NCBI GenBank assembly: GCA_029959545.1
Contig: JASCPH010000002.1
Location: 62,001 to 126,000 of the forward strand
Length of the DNA stretch: 64,000 bases
Source: Microbacteriaceae bacterium PS02066
GTDB lineage: Bacteria > Actinomycetota > Actinomycetes > Actinomycetales > Microbacteriaceae
Reading direction: 5' to 3'
Shown here: one piece after another, positions 46,233 through 54,596 of the stretch
Layout: every line of letters begins with the position of its first letter
Position numbering within the stretch: the first letter of the stretch is position 1
Notes under the pieces: generated by a model
The model's database searches: none
The model's input: the letters and a program-made list of their open reading frames with translations, nothing else
Told to the model about the DNA's origin: nothing
Program-made: the position numbers and the translations under genes

Positions 46233-47026
46233 GCGAGCGCCCAGAGCGCCACGGCGCCGGCTGAGGCCACGTTGAGCGAGTCGACACCGCCCGACATGGG
46301 GATCGTCACCACGGTGTCGGCTGCACGCAGCGCCCCGCGGCTCAGACCATCGCCCTCGGCGCCGAGCAACAATGCCACCCGCTCGGGTCTCGACGCCGCG
46401 AACGACTCGAGCGCGATGGCGGCGTCGGCGAGAGCGAGGGCGGCCAGGTGGAATCCCGCCTCGTCGAAGAGGCGTCTCGCCTCGGGCCACGCGGGCAGGC
46501 GCGTCCAGGGGACCTGGAAGACGGTTCCCATGCTCACGCGCACACTGCGCCTATAGAGCGGATCCGCGCACCTCTCGGTCACGAGCACCGCATCCGCCCC
46601 CATCCCCGCGGCAGCGCGGATCGCCGCCCCGACGTTCGTGTGGTCGACGATGTCCTCGAGGACGAGCACCGTGCGGGCGTCGCGCAACAGCCTGGCAACA
46701 TCCGGCAGCTCCGGCCGGTGCATCGCCGCGAGCGCACCGCGGTGCACGCTGTAGCCCGTCACCGACTCGGCGACTTCAGCCGGGACGACGTACACCGGCG
46801 TGTCGGTGTGCGCCAGGAGCGCCGACACTTCGTCGACCCACTTGCGCTGCACGAGCACGGAACGAGGCCGATGTCCGGCCGCCAGCGCCCGCGCAATCAC
46901 CTTCGCGGATTCCGCGATGTACAACCCTTCCGCCGGCTCCGACACACGCCGCAGCGCGACGTCCGTCAGGTCGCGGTAATCGCGCAACCGCATGTCGTCG
47001 GCGTCGGTGATCTCTTCCAGGTGCAT
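46208..47026 (-). CDS. SPOUT (TrmH/SpoU) RNA 2'-O-methyltransferase
   Basis: A 272-residue RNA ribose methyltransferase. The N-terminal substrate-binding domain (~1-95) resembles L30e-like SpoU proteins. The SPOUT domain has its three motifs in order: VLVLEDIVDHTNVGAAIRAA (~120-139) with the catalytic-region Asn and Arg, ALLLGAEGDGLS (~219-230), and IPMSGGVDSLNVASAGAV (~242-259), which form the SAM-binding knot. The target nucleotide is unknown. ATG follows GAGGAGGGATGT. It overlaps the convergent SGNH gene by 25 bp. Confidence 0.92.
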   Translation of the reverse strand: MHLEEITDADDMRLRDYRDLTDVALRRVSEPAEGLYIAESAKVIARALAAGHRPRSVLVQRKWVDEVSALLAHTDTPVYVVPAEVAESVTGYSVHRGALAAMHRPELPDVARLLRDARTVLVLEDIVDHTNVGAAIRAAAGMGADAVLVTERCADPLYRRSVRVSMGTVFQVPWTRLPAWPEARRLFDEAGFHLAALALADAAIALESFAASRPERVALLLGAEGDGLSRGALRAADTVVTIPMSGGVDSLNVASAGAVALWALAHPPAGGV

Positions 47027-47118
47027 ACATCCCTCCTCGTCCAGCTAACCAGCCTCAGAAGCCAGCGACGAAACATGCCCGCAAACCGGCAGGCGTAGGC
47101 TCGGCAGCAGGAGGTACT

Positions 47119-47970
47119 GTGCCACTCGTGACGGAACCCGATCCGACCGCCCTCGCCGAGCTGGAGCGCGCGATCGACGCGCTGGCCGGTCGACGGGTCG
47201 CCGTCCTCACCGGCGCCGGAGTGTCGACCGATTCCGGGATCCCGGACTACCGCGGGCAGGGCGCTCCGGTGCGCAAGCCCATGAGTGTCGAGCAGTTCCT
47301 CTCCGAGGAGAGCGCCAGGCGGCGCTATTGGGTCGGCAGCCACCTCGGGTGGCGGCGCTTCGCCGCAGCGCAGCCCAACGAAGGCCATCGCGCGCTCGCC
47401 CAGCTGGAAGCCGCGGACATCACGAGCGGGGTCATCACCCAGAACGTCGACGGTCTGCACGTGCGTGCCGGCTCCCGTCGCGTGGTCGAGCTGCACGGCA
47501 CCATGCGCCGCGTGGGCTGCCTGCAATGCGGTCAGGTGTTCGACCGACGTGATCTCGCAGTGAGGGTGGAGGCGGACAACCCCTGGCTGAGCGAGACGGA
47601 GGAGCTGCCGCTCGGGCCGGACGGCGACGTCGCGGGCGCCGAGGTGGAGGGCTTCCGCATCCCCGAGTGCAGCGTGTGCGGGGGCGTGCTCAAGCCGGAT
47701 GTCGTCTTCTTCGGCGAGTTCATCCCTGCCGAGCGGTTCCGCGAGGCCGAGCAGCTCGTGCGCGCCGCGGACGCGCTTCTCGTGGCGGGCTCGTCCCTGG
47801 TCGTGAACTCGGGTATCAGATTGGTCGAGCGCGCCCGGCGACGTAGGCTTCCGGTGGTCATCGTCAACCGCGGACAGACCCGAGCCGATGCTCGGGCCAC
47901 GGTCAAGGTCGACGCCGGGACGAGTGAGGTGCTCACCGCCCTGGCGGAGGCGCTCCCCCGCCGACGCTGA
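47119..47970 (+). CDS. Sir2-family NAD-dependent protein deacylase
   Basis: Sirtuin of 283 residues that removes acyl groups from lysines using NAD. The NAD pocket is VLTGAGVSTDSGIPDYRG (~33-50), with TQNVDGLH and the catalytic His in VELHGTM (~120). The zinc ribbon has VGCLQCGQVFD and PECSVCGGVL, and the second NAD loop is VAGSSLVVNSG. The sequence around GIPDYRGQG is typical of class II/bacterial sirtuins. Start GTG 47119 has GGAGG nearby; GTG 47128 is also possible. It precedes the histidine phosphatase gene by 25 bp. Confidence 0.9.
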   Translation: MPLVTEPDPTALAELERAIDALAGRRVAVLTGAGVSTDSGIPDYRGQGAPVRKPMSVEQFLSEESARRRYWVGSHLGWRRFAAAQPNEGHRALAQLEAADITSGVITQNVDGLHVRAGSRRVVELHGTMRRVGCLQCGQVFDRRDLAVRVEADNPWLSETEELPLGPDGDVAGAEVEGFRIPECSVCGGVLKPDVVFFGEFIPAERFREAEQLVRAADALLVAGSSLVVNSGIRLVERARRRRLPVVIVNRGQTRADARATVKVDAGTSEVLTALAEALPRRR

Positions 47971-47995
47971 CTCACTTCGACACACCGACAGGCCC

Positions 47996-48589
47996 GTGAC
48001 CCACCTCATCCTCATCCGCCACGGCGAGACCGACTGGAACCGTGCACGCCGCATCCAGGGCGCGACAGACATCCCCCTCAACGAGACCGGACGCACACAG
48101 GCCCGCGACGCCGGCCTCGCCCTGCGCGACCGTCTCGACGCAGACACGCCGCTGCTGCTCGTCTCGAGCGATCTGCAGCGCGCAGCCGAGACGGCGGACA
48201 TCATAGGGGCAATCCTGGAGCGGCCCGTGGCGGGGAGATATCCGGAGCTGAGGGAGCGTTCGTACGGCGAGGCCGAAGGCGTATCCATCGACGAGCTCGC
48301 CGAGCGCTGGGGACGGGGACCCGACGCCCGTGTGCCGGGAGCCGAGACCCGAGAACAGCTGCGCGAGCGCGCGCTGAGCGGTCTCGCGCGGGTGATCGCC
48401 GACGCATCTGCGGACGAGCCGTCCCCCGTGGTGGTCGCCGTCGCACACGGCGCCCTCATCCGCGAGGTGCTGGCCTTCGCCACCGACGAGCAGCTCCCCG
48501 CCGACGGCGATCGGCTCGGCAACGGCTCTGCGCAGGAGTTCTCGTGGCAGGACGGCGTACTGCGGCTTCTCTCCTACTCCGCCGCCTGA
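47996..48589 (+). CDS. Histidine phosphatase (phosphoglycerate mutase-like)
   Basis: A 197-residue protein of histidine phosphatase branch 1. The catalytic motif LIRHGETDWN (~6-15) contains His9, and the second catalytic His is in VVAVAHGALIREV (~148-160). Conserved Arg and Glu appear in SSDLQRAAETA and ELRERSYGEAEG. The family includes dPGM-type mutases and small-molecule phosphatases such as CobC/GpgP; the clade cannot be fixed. GTG 47996 gives MTHLILIRHGE; a longer frame overlaps the sirtuin gene. Co-directional with the sirtuin, suggesting a two-gene unit. Confidence 0.9.
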   Translation: MTHLILIRHGETDWNRARRIQGATDIPLNETGRTQARDAGLALRDRLDADTPLLLVSSDLQRAAETADIIGAILERPVAGRYPELRERSYGEAEGVSIDELAERWGRGPDARVPGAETREQLRERALSGLARVIADASADEPSPVVVAVAHGALIREVLAFATDEQLPADGDRLGNGSAQEFSWQDGVLRLLSYSAA

Positions 48590-48634
48590 GTCGCTGAGTC
48601 GGCTCGACGGCGATGCCGTAGCCTGACACACACG

Positions 48635-50383
48635 ATGAGCCGTCGACCGAAGAACGATCCACCCCCGGACGCCGGAGCCGCATCCCGGCGCGACTTCCTC
48701 CGCGTGGGCGGACTCGCCCTCGGCGGACTGGCCCTGGGCGGCGCCGCCGGAGCGGGCGCGGCGACGGTGCAGGCCTCGACGCGCCCCTCTCGCGCCGCGA
48801 ACGAACCCGCGTTCTCGCACGTGGTGGTCCTCATGGGCGAGAACCGGTCGTTCGACAACCTCCTCGGCCACCTCTACACACCGGCCACCGTGCCCACCGG
48901 AGCGCGTTTCGACGGCCTCGCATTCGGCGACTACTCGAACCCCGCACCTGACGGCCGAACGGTGCCTGCGCACGTGTACACGGGCAGCACCGATGAGATC
49001 ATGTGCTCACCCGACCCGGATCCAGGCGAGACGTACCCACACGTGAACACCCAGATCTTCGGCACGGTCGACCCGGCGTCCAACGAGACCTCGTGGCATC
49101 GACCGCTGCGCGCGCCCTGGAACGCGCCGTCTGCCGACACGATCCCGACCATGCAGGGATTCGTCCGCGACTACGTCGCCAACTACCGGCGCACGAGCAA
49201 GGGCAAGGAGCCGTCGCCCGCCGACGCCGACGTGATCATGGGCGGATTCTCCCCCGAGATGCTGCCCGTGCTCTCGACGCTGGCTCAGGGGTTCGCCGTC
49301 TACGACCACTGGCACTGCGCGGTGCCGAGCCAGACGTACTGCAACCGCTCCTTTTTCCACGCCTCCACGTCACACGGATTCGTCACCAATCGCGGTGGCG
49401 GCGGCTACGGCAAGTGGTTGGATGCGCCTGCGGCGCCGACGATCTTCAATCGCCTGGAGGAGGCCGGCCGCAGCTGGCGCATCTACTTCGACGAACAGCA
49501 GCTCGTCTCGCTGACCGGCGTCATGCACGCGCCCGTGCTGGAGAAGTACTGGCGGAGCGAACATTTCGCGTACATGGACCAGTTCTTCGCGGACGCGAAG
49601 GCGGGAACCCTGCCCGACTACGCATTCATCGAGCCCCGGATGGTCTACAACCACAACGACTTCCACCCTCCCTTCGGCGTCGTGCGCGGGAGCGACGTCG
49701 ACGGCTCCCCCGTGTTCGATTCGGCGGTCTCGGACGTCCGCGCCGGCGAAGCGCTCGTGGCGAGCGTCTACGACGCGATCCGCACCTCCGCCAGCAGCGA
49801 CGGATCCAACGCGCTCAACACGCTCCTGCTCATCACGTTCGACGAGCACGGCGGTACCTACGACCACGTCGTCCCACCCAAGGCCACCCCTCCGGATCCT
49901 GAGGCCGCCGACGGTGAGATGGGGTTCCGTTTCAACCGACTCGGCCTGCGCGTGCCGGCGATCGCCGTGTCGGCGTACACGAGGGCGGGCACGATCATCA
50001 ACGAGGAGATCCATCACGCCGCCGTCATCGCGACCCTGTGTCAGCTGCACGGCCTCGAGCCGCTGACCGATCGTGACCGCGGCGCCCCGACCCTGTTCAG
50101 TGCGACCAATCTCACCGAGCCCCGCGATCCATCCACCTGGCCCACAGTGAGTCCCGCCTACGTACCGCCGCTGCGGGAAGAGGACGAGCTGGAGGAGATC
50201 CGCACCTCAGACAAGCCGCTGACGTCACCCGCGAAAGGCCTGCTCGGACTCCTTCTGGAGCGTTACGGCCCGAGCGGCGCGCCGGAGCCGGAGACCTACG
50301 CCGACGCCTACAACATCCTCAAGGCGCACGGACTGGGGCTCTTCACGACTCAGGGCGCATCCCCGACGCCGACGGCGACGTAG
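48635..50383 (+). CDS. Tat-exported phosphoesterase (phospholipase C/acid phosphatase family)
   Basis: A 582-residue secreted protein. The Tat signal ASRRDFLRVGGLALGGLALG (from ~residue 16) has the twin Arg and a hydrophobic stretch, so export by TatAC is expected. The phosphoesterase domain (PF04185-like) begins with VVLMGENRSFDNLLGHLY (~63-80), the family's metal and nucleophile region. HWHCAVPSQTYCNRSFFHA and LLITFDEHGGTYDHVVPP complete the active site. Members are bacterial phospholipases C and acid phosphatases; the substrate is uncertain. TAGCCT lies 10 nt before the ATG. Confidence 0.9.
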   Translation: MSRRPKNDPPPDAGAASRRDFLRVGGLALGGLALGGAAGAGAATVQASTRPSRAANEPAFSHVVVLMGENRSFDNLLGHLYTPATVPTGARFDGLAFGDYSNPAPDGRTVPAHVYTGSTDEIMCSPDPDPGETYPHVNTQIFGTVDPASNETSWHRPLRAPWNAPSADTIPTMQGFVRDYVANYRRTSKGKEPSPADADVIMGGFSPEMLPVLSTLAQGFAVYDHWHCAVPSQTYCNRSFFHASTSHGFVTNRGGGGYGKWLDAPAAPTIFNRLEEAGRSWRIYFDEQQLVSLTGVMHAPVLEKYWRSEHFAYMDQFFADAKAGTLPDYAFIEPRMVYNHNDFHPPFGVVRGSDVDGSPVFDSAVSDVRAGEALVASVYDAIRTSASSDGSNALNTLLLITFDEHGGTYDHVVPPKATPPDPEAADGEMGFRFNRLGLRVPAIAVSAYTRAGTIINEEIHHAAVIATLCQLHGLEPLTDRDRGAPTLFSATNLTEPRDPSTWPTVSPAYVPPLREEDELEEIRTSDKPLTSPAKGLLGLLLERYGPSGAPEPETYADAYNILKAHGLGLFTTQGASPTPTAT

Positions 50384-50390
50384 CGTCGGC
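50368..50390 (+). terminator. Weak hairpin at the end of the phosphoesterase gene
   Basis: GCCGACG pairs with CGTCGGC around a 9-nt loop that includes the stop codon. No T-run. Confidence 0.35.
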
Positions 50391-50391
50391 C

Positions 50392-50438
50392 GCGCAATAT
50401 GCGCAAACGGTGCCGCTCACTACTGCTAGCGTTGCGCA
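50392..50438 (+). promoter_or_regulatory. Operator-like dyads before the Lrp/AsnC gene
   Basis: GCGCA-ATA-TGCGC (50392-50404) is a perfect dyad. Its right half TGCGCAA (50400-50406) is repeated inverted as TTGCGCA (50432-50438) with 25 bp between. These spaced half-sites bracket TAGCGT (50427-50432), the probable -10 of the regulator gene, and suggest autoregulation. Confidence 0.55.
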
Positions 50439-50440
50439 TC

Positions 50441-50914
50441 ATGCCCGCCTTGGACCGTATCGACATCGAGCTACTCCGCGCGCTTGCTGACGACCATCGC
50501 GCAACGGTCGTCGCTCTCGCCGAGCGCCTGCAGCTGTCCCGCAACACCATCCAGGCGCGGCTCGCCCGCCTCGATCGCACGGGAGCCTTCCTCAGCTACC
50601 AGCGCGCCCTGTCGACCGCCGCCCTCGGGTTCCCCATCGAGGCCTACGTCAGCGTGACTGTGCGACAGCACGAGCTGCCGCGTATCCGAGAGCAGCTGGC
50701 GGAGGTGCCGGAGGTCCTGCAGGCTCACGGCCTGGCGGGTTCGGTCGATCTTCTCGTCCGGGTCGCGTGTCGCGATGCGCAGCATCTGTTCGACACCGAC
50801 GCCCGCATCCTGGCGATCAGCGGGGTGGAACGCACGGAGACCTCCCTCGTCATGGACGAGGTCATCCCCTACCGCGTGACGCCCCTCATGGGGTTGGCGC
50901 AACCGCAGCGATAG
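50441..50914 (+). CDS. Lrp/AsnC-family transcriptional regulator
   Basis: A 157-residue DNA-binding regulator. The N-terminal helix-turn-helix is LDRIDIELLRALADDHRAT then LAERLQLSRNTIQARLARL (~28-46), and the C-terminal part is the RAM (alpha/beta) effector domain of ~75 residues. Lrp/AsnC proteins respond to amino acids and form octamers on spaced sites. ATG 50441 gives the family N-terminus; the frame upstream carries the operator-like dyads. The stop overlaps the convergent DMT-transporter gene by 29 bp, so the transporter may be a regulatory neighbour. Confidence 0.9.
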   Translation: MPALDRIDIELLRALADDHRATVVALAERLQLSRNTIQARLARLDRTGAFLSYQRALSTAALGFPIEAYVSVTVRQHELPRIREQLAEVPEVLQAHGLAGSVDLLVRVACRDAQHLFDTDARILAISGVERTETSLVMDEVIPYRVTPLMGLAQPQR

Positions 50915-51869
50915 GCGCCGCTGACGGGGACGTGTCCATTCTCACCAGCACGACCCCGACGATCAGGACCACGCCGCCGACGATCTGCACCGGAGCGGGC
51001 GCCTCGCCCAGAAGCGCCCAGGCGAACAGCAGCGCGAAGAGGACCTCGGAAAGACCGACGAAGGATGCGACCCGAGAGCCGAGCATCGGCACGGCGATCA
51101 CTCCGAGGGCGTACCCGAGGGTCGTCGCGACAGCACCGACCCAACCGATGGCGACCCATGCCGGGAGCTGGATCCCCGCCAGGGCGACGGAGACGTCGGG
51201 GGCGGCGAACGGCAAGAGGCCGGTCATGCACAGGAAGGCCATGAGAAGGGCTCCGACGATGAGCCCGCCCGCGGCGAGAGCCAGGGCCGGCAGCTCTTCG
51301 CCGGTGCGCTCGGACAGGAGGAAGTACGCGCCGACGCAGACCGCGGCGCCCAGCGCGAACACGGTGCCGAGCAGGTCGAAGCGCGCGCCGGCGATGTCCA
51401 CGACCAGCACGAGGCCGACGATCGCGACTGCCGATCCCATGAGCACCAGTCGCGACGGAGCGCGACGGGTACGCACCCATGCGAGCAGCACCAGAAGCAC
51501 GGGGGCGAGGTACTGCACGAGGAGGGCCACGGCCACCGGCATCCGTTGCATGGCAGCGAAGTAGAAGATCTGGCAACCCGCGACGCCCGTCAGGCCGAAG
51601 CCGACGATGAGGGGCCACTGGCGGCGCAGGAGTCCCGGCCGGCGCCGAACGGCCCGCACGAGAGCGGGCGACAGGATGAGTGCCGCGAGCGACATCCTCA
51701 CCAGGAGAGCCGCGCCGAGAGTCCACCCGGCCTCGATGAGCGGCTTCACGACGGGGCCGCTGGACGAGAAGGCCAGCGCAGAGGCGAGCCCGACCGCGAG
51801 TCCCGCGACACGGCGCCCCGGGACGGGCACCGGCGCGACCACGGCGAGGGAGGAGGTCTGGGCGACCAT
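50886..51869 (-). CDS. EamA/DMT-family exporter
   Basis: A 327-residue membrane protein with ten predicted helices, two EamA repeats (about 25-150 and 165-300). Typical features include ALAFSSSGPVVKPLIEAGW, LVQYLAPVLLVLLAWV and SEVLFALLFAWALLGEAP. EamA proteins often export amino acids or metabolites; its position tail-to-tail with an Lrp/AsnC regulator suits amino-acid efflux, but this is inference. ATG follows CGGAGACGCC. Divergent from the CGNR gene. Substrate unknown. Confidence 0.88.
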   Translation of the reverse strand: MVAQTSSLAVVAPVPVPGRRVAGLAVGLASALAFSSSGPVVKPLIEAGWTLGAALLVRMSLAALILSPALVRAVRRRPGLLRRQWPLIVGFGLTGVAGCQIFYFAAMQRMPVAVALLVQYLAPVLLVLLAWVRTRRAPSRLVLMGSAVAIVGLVLVVDIAGARFDLLGTVFALGAAVCVGAYFLLSERTGEELPALALAAGGLIVGALLMAFLCMTGLLPFAAPDVSVALAGIQLPAWVAIGWVGAVATTLGYALGVIAVPMLGSRVASFVGLSEVLFALLFAWALLGEAPAPVQIVGGVVLIVGVVLVRMDTSPSAAPIAAVAPTP

Positions 51870-51891
51870 CGGCGTCTCCGGATGTCAGGAG

Positions 51892-51897
51892 TAAACT
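51892..51897 (+). promoter_or_regulatory. -10-like hexamer of the CGNR gene
   Basis: TAAACT lies 12 nt before GTG 51910 and ~45 nt before the alternative TTG 51943. It allows a short leader with AGAGGA. Confidence 0.4.
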
Positions 51898-51909
51898 AGA
51901 GGAACGCTG

Positions 51910-52503
51910 GTGACGCTATCCCCCATCGAGTCAGGAGTCAACTTGATCTTCACCCCTGACACGCGCTCGTCTCTCGTCATGACCGCGGACATGGTGAACA
52001 CGCTGCCCGGCACGGCCTCACCGGACCTGGACGGCCTCGTCGATCTCGACGATCTCGCCGCATATCTTCGGGTGCACCCATACTCCGGAACGATTCGTCT
52101 CGACGCCGCCGAGCTCGACGCGATCCGCCGCATCCGGCCGCGCCTGCGAGAGCTCTGGTCCGTCGACCGCGACGCCGCGGTGCCCCTCGTGAACGCCATG
52201 CTGCACGAGAGCAACGCGGTGCCGCGTCTCGTGCGCCACGATGCGTACGACTGGCACATCCACGCGACGCCGGACGACGGCCCTCTTGCCGATCGCATCC
52301 TGATCGAAGCGGCGATGGCGTTCGTCGATGTCATCCGCGCAGACGCGTATGAGCGGATCCGCGTCTGCTCGGCCGACGATTGCGGAGCGGTCTACGTCGA
52401 CTTCTCCCGCAACGGATCCAAGCGCTACTGCGACACCGGCAACTGCGGCAACCGGATGAACGTCAACGCGTACCGTCAGCGGAAGGCGAGAGAAAGCGAC
52501 TGA
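51910..52503 (+). CDS. CGNR zinc-finger (ABATE-domain) protein
   Basis: A 197-residue actinobacterial putative regulator. The N-terminal stress-type ABATE domain (~20-135) precedes the CGNR zinc finger near the C-terminus: CSADDCGAVYVDFSRNGSKR then YCDTGNCGNRMNVNAYRQR (~152-188), with four cysteines. Such proteins are presumed DNA-binding regulators, but function is uncertain. Start is ambiguous: GTG 51910 has AGAGGA upstream, while TTG 51943 follows AGGAG with 5-nt spacing and would give a protein 11 residues shorter. Tail-to-tail overlap of 41 bp with the hydrolase gene. Confidence 0.85.
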   Translation: MTLSPIESGVNLIFTPDTRSSLVMTADMVNTLPGTASPDLDGLVDLDDLAAYLRVHPYSGTIRLDAAELDAIRRIRPRLRELWSVDRDAAVPLVNAMLHESNAVPRLVRHDAYDWHIHATPDDGPLADRILIEAAMAFVDVIRADAYERIRVCSADDCGAVYVDFSRNGSKRYCDTGNCGNRMNVNAYRQRKARESD

Positions 52504-53362
52504 TCGCGGCCGCTGCCGGCTCCGGCGTCTCGTAGTGGATGAGATGGCCGACGCCGGGGATCTCGACGAGCTCGGCATTGCGGAACAGCGTACGCAGGGT
52601 GCGCTCGGCCTCGATCGGCGTGATGTCGTCGAGCTGAGCCGCGACGAGCAGCGTGGGCTGGGAGATGCGCGGCGCGAACTCGCGCACGTCATGCGAGACG
52701 GAAGCCACGAACACCTGCAGGAGCACGTCGCGGTCGGCGAAGCGCGAGAAGTAGCGGTCGTGCTGGTCGTGGACGAACCGGCGCAGCAGTGGCTGACGCG
52801 TCTTGACCATGGCGACGCTCATGCCCCGCACGATCGCCCGGTTGCGCAGCAGCGCGTCACCGATGGGCGCCGGGAGACGCGCCGCCGCACGGTAGTAGAA
52901 CACCGCGAGGCGCGTGAGGACGCCGCGCGGCCCCTCCAGCGCCGGCGCTCCGATCGGGTTCACGAGCACGAGTCGGTCCGTGGCGAGGCCTGCGGCGACC
53001 GCCGCGGAGGCCACGATCGACCCGAACGAGTGACCGAGGATCGGTGATCCTGCCGCGACCTCCTGGGCGAAACCATGCAACCACTCCGCATAGAGCTCCA
53101 GGTCGTGCACGCGGTGCGGAACAGGTTCGGTCTCGCCGAAGCCCGGAAGATCGGGAGCGATCACCCGGAAGCCCGGCAGATTCGCGACGACAGGCTCGAG
53201 TCCGTGGTGGTCCCCGCGGAAGCCGTGCACAAGCAGCAGCGTCATGTGGGCGTCTTCGTCGCCGTACTCCCAGTAGACGGTCGCGCCACCCAGGACCTCG
53301 ACGGTGCGCCGCCGCACGGGGATGGGCGCGAGCTTGTCGGCATAGGGATGCGGCGCGGTCAC
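52463..53362 (-). CDS. Alpha/beta hydrolase
   Basis: A 299-residue soluble alpha/beta hydrolase. The oxyanion/HG motif is LLVHGFRGD (~44-52), the nucleophile elbow SPILGHSFGSIVAS (~105-118) with Ser in GHSFG, and the catalytic His is in GVGHLIHYETPE near residue 276. An acidic member is presumably in QLDDITPIE (~245). Cap-domain details do not identify the substrate; esterases and C-C hydrolases look alike. GTG is 6 nt from minus-strand TAGACT. Divergent from the exonuclease gene with both promoters in a 68-bp gap. Confidence 0.88.
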   Translation of the reverse strand: MTAPHPYADKLAPIPVRRRTVEVLGGATVYWEYGDEDAHMTLLLVHGFRGDHHGLEPVVANLPGFRVIAPDLPGFGETEPVPHRVHDLELYAEWLHGFAQEVAAGSPILGHSFGSIVASAAVAAGLATDRLVLVNPIGAPALEGPRGVLTRLAVFYYRAAARLPAPIGDALLRNRAIVRGMSVAMVKTRQPLLRRFVHDQHDRYFSRFADRDVLLQVFVASVSHDVREFAPRISQPTLLVAAQLDDITPIEAERTLRTLFRNAELVEIPGVGHLIHYETPEPAAAAISRFLSPSADGTR

Positions 53363-53368
53363 CGTTCG

Positions 53369-53374
53369 AGTCTA
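53369..53374 (-). promoter_or_regulatory. -10-like hexamer of the alpha/beta hydrolase gene
   Basis: Minus-strand TAGACT, 6 nt before GTG 53362. Confidence 0.5.
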
Positions 53375-53418
53375 CGTCGCACCCGGCGTGGTCGTCCGAG
53401 CGTGGGGGTGGTCTCCCG

Positions 53419-53424
53419 TAGCGT
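53419..53424 (+). promoter_or_regulatory. -10-like hexamer of the exonuclease gene
   Basis: TAGCGT, 6 nt before ATG 53431. Confidence 0.5.
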
Positions 53425-53430
53425 GATCGC

Positions 53431-54195
53431 ATGCCCGACCACCCCGTCGCCGCCGGCGCCCCCGAGGCGCTCTTCGACCTCGAGGAGTTCCTGACACCGC
53501 GTCCTCCCGAGTGGGTCAGGCGCATCGGCGTCTTCGACCTCGAGACGACCGGCGTCGATGTGACCCACGACCGTATCGTGACCGCGCACGTCGGCGTCCT
53601 GGACGAGACCGGCTCCGTGATCCAGGCGCGCTCGTGGCTCGCGGATCCGGGAGTCGAGATCCCCCAGGGCGCGCAGGCGGTGCACGGCATCTCCACCGCG
53701 CACGCCCGAACCCATGGGCGTCCCGCTCCAGAGGTCGTCGCCGAGGTCTGCGCCGCGCTCTCGGAGCTCTTCGCAGCGGGCACGCCGGTCGTCGCCTATA
53801 ACGCCCCGTACGATTTCTCCCTGCTGCGATACGAGGCCGCCCGACATTCCGTGCCGCCGATCGAAGACCCGGCTCCCGTCATCGACCCGCTGGTGCTCGA
53901 CAAGGCGTTCGACACGTATCGTCGCGGCAAGCGGACGCTGAGCGTCGTCGCCGAGCACTATCGGGTCGTTCTCGAGGGTGCGCACGAAGCCGCAGCGGAT
54001 GCGGTCGCCGCAGGAAGGGTCGCGCTCGCCCTCTGCGAGAGGTACGGCGATCTGCTGCCGGCAGCCGTCTCAGAGCTCCACACGAACCAGATCGCGTGGG
54101 CGAGGTCTCAGGCGGAGAGTCTCACCGAGTACTTCGTCCGCATCGGCCGCATCGATCCACTCGATCCCGTCGACGGACGCTGGCCGATCCGGTGA
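53431..54195 (+). CDS. DnaQ-like 3'-5' exonuclease
   Basis: A 254-residue DEDDh exonuclease. ExoI is VFDLETTGVD (~34-43) with the first Asp/Glu pair, ExoII includes YNAPYDFSLLRYE with its Asp, and ExoIII is EGAHEAAADAVAA with the expected His and Asp. The C-terminal ~60 residues contain ELHTNQIAWARSQAESLTEYF, typical of stand-alone actinobacterial DnaQ-like proteins. It may proofread, or degrade RNA or DNA ends. It is not in an operon. It ends at a strong shared terminator. Confidence 0.9.
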   Translation: MPDHPVAAGAPEALFDLEEFLTPRPPEWVRRIGVFDLETTGVDVTHDRIVTAHVGVLDETGSVIQARSWLADPGVEIPQGAQAVHGISTAHARTHGRPAPEVVAEVCAALSELFAAGTPVVAYNAPYDFSLLRYEAARHSVPPIEDPAPVIDPLVLDKAFDTYRRGKRTLSVVAEHYRVVLEGAHEAAADAVAAGRVALALCERYGDLLPAAVSELHTNQIAWARSQAESLTEYFVRIGRIDPLDPVDGRWPIR

Positions 54196-54237
54196 CACCA
54201 CGAAGGGCCCCGCGATATCGCGGGGCCCTTCGTGGTG
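54196..54237. terminator. Perfect 42-nt palindromic terminator
   Basis: CACCACGAAGGGCCCCGCGAT (54196-54216) is the exact inverse complement of 54217-54237, centred on GAT-ATC. Genes converge from both sides: the exonuclease and rpmE2. Confidence 0.9.
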
Positions 54238-54245
54238 AAGGCGCC

Positions 54246-54497
54246 TTACTTGGCGCCGAAGTTCTTGAAGCGCTGGTTGAACTTCTCGACGCGACCGGCC
54301 GAGTCCATGATGCGCTGCTTGCCCGTGTAGAACGGGTGCGAGGCGGAGGAGATCTCGACGTCGACGACGGGGTACTCGACACCGTCGAGCTCGATCGTCT
54401 TGTCGCTCGAGACCGTCGAGCGGGTGAGGAAGGTCTCGCCCGAGCCGAGGTCGCGGAAAACGACGTCGCGGTAGTCGGGGTGGATGTCAGTCTTCAT
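54246..54497 (-). CDS. rpmE2: Type B 50S ribosomal protein L31
   Basis: An 83-residue ribosomal protein of the large subunit. It begins [16 protein letters not shown] and contains [24 protein letters not shown]. There is no CxxC pair, so this is the zinc-independent type B form; in several bacteria this paralogue is expressed when zinc is scarce, replacing the zinc-binding form. The zinc-type rpmE is not in this window. No Zur-like box was recognised upstream. ATG 54497 gives the standard N-terminus; a longer frame extends over a T-rich leader that is probably not translated. Confidence 0.95.
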   Translation of the reverse strand: MKTDIHPDYRDVVFRDLGSGETFLTRSTVSSDKTIELDGVEYPVVDVEISSASHPFYTGKQRIMDSAGRVEKFNQRFKNFGAK

Positions 54498-54596
54498 GGT
54501 GTTCCTTGCGGGAGTGCTTCGGAGGAAAGTCTGCGGTGCCGGAAGCACCAAAAGACGAGTCTAACAGCAGGAGCGGCGCTTCGCCGCATCCGGTGG

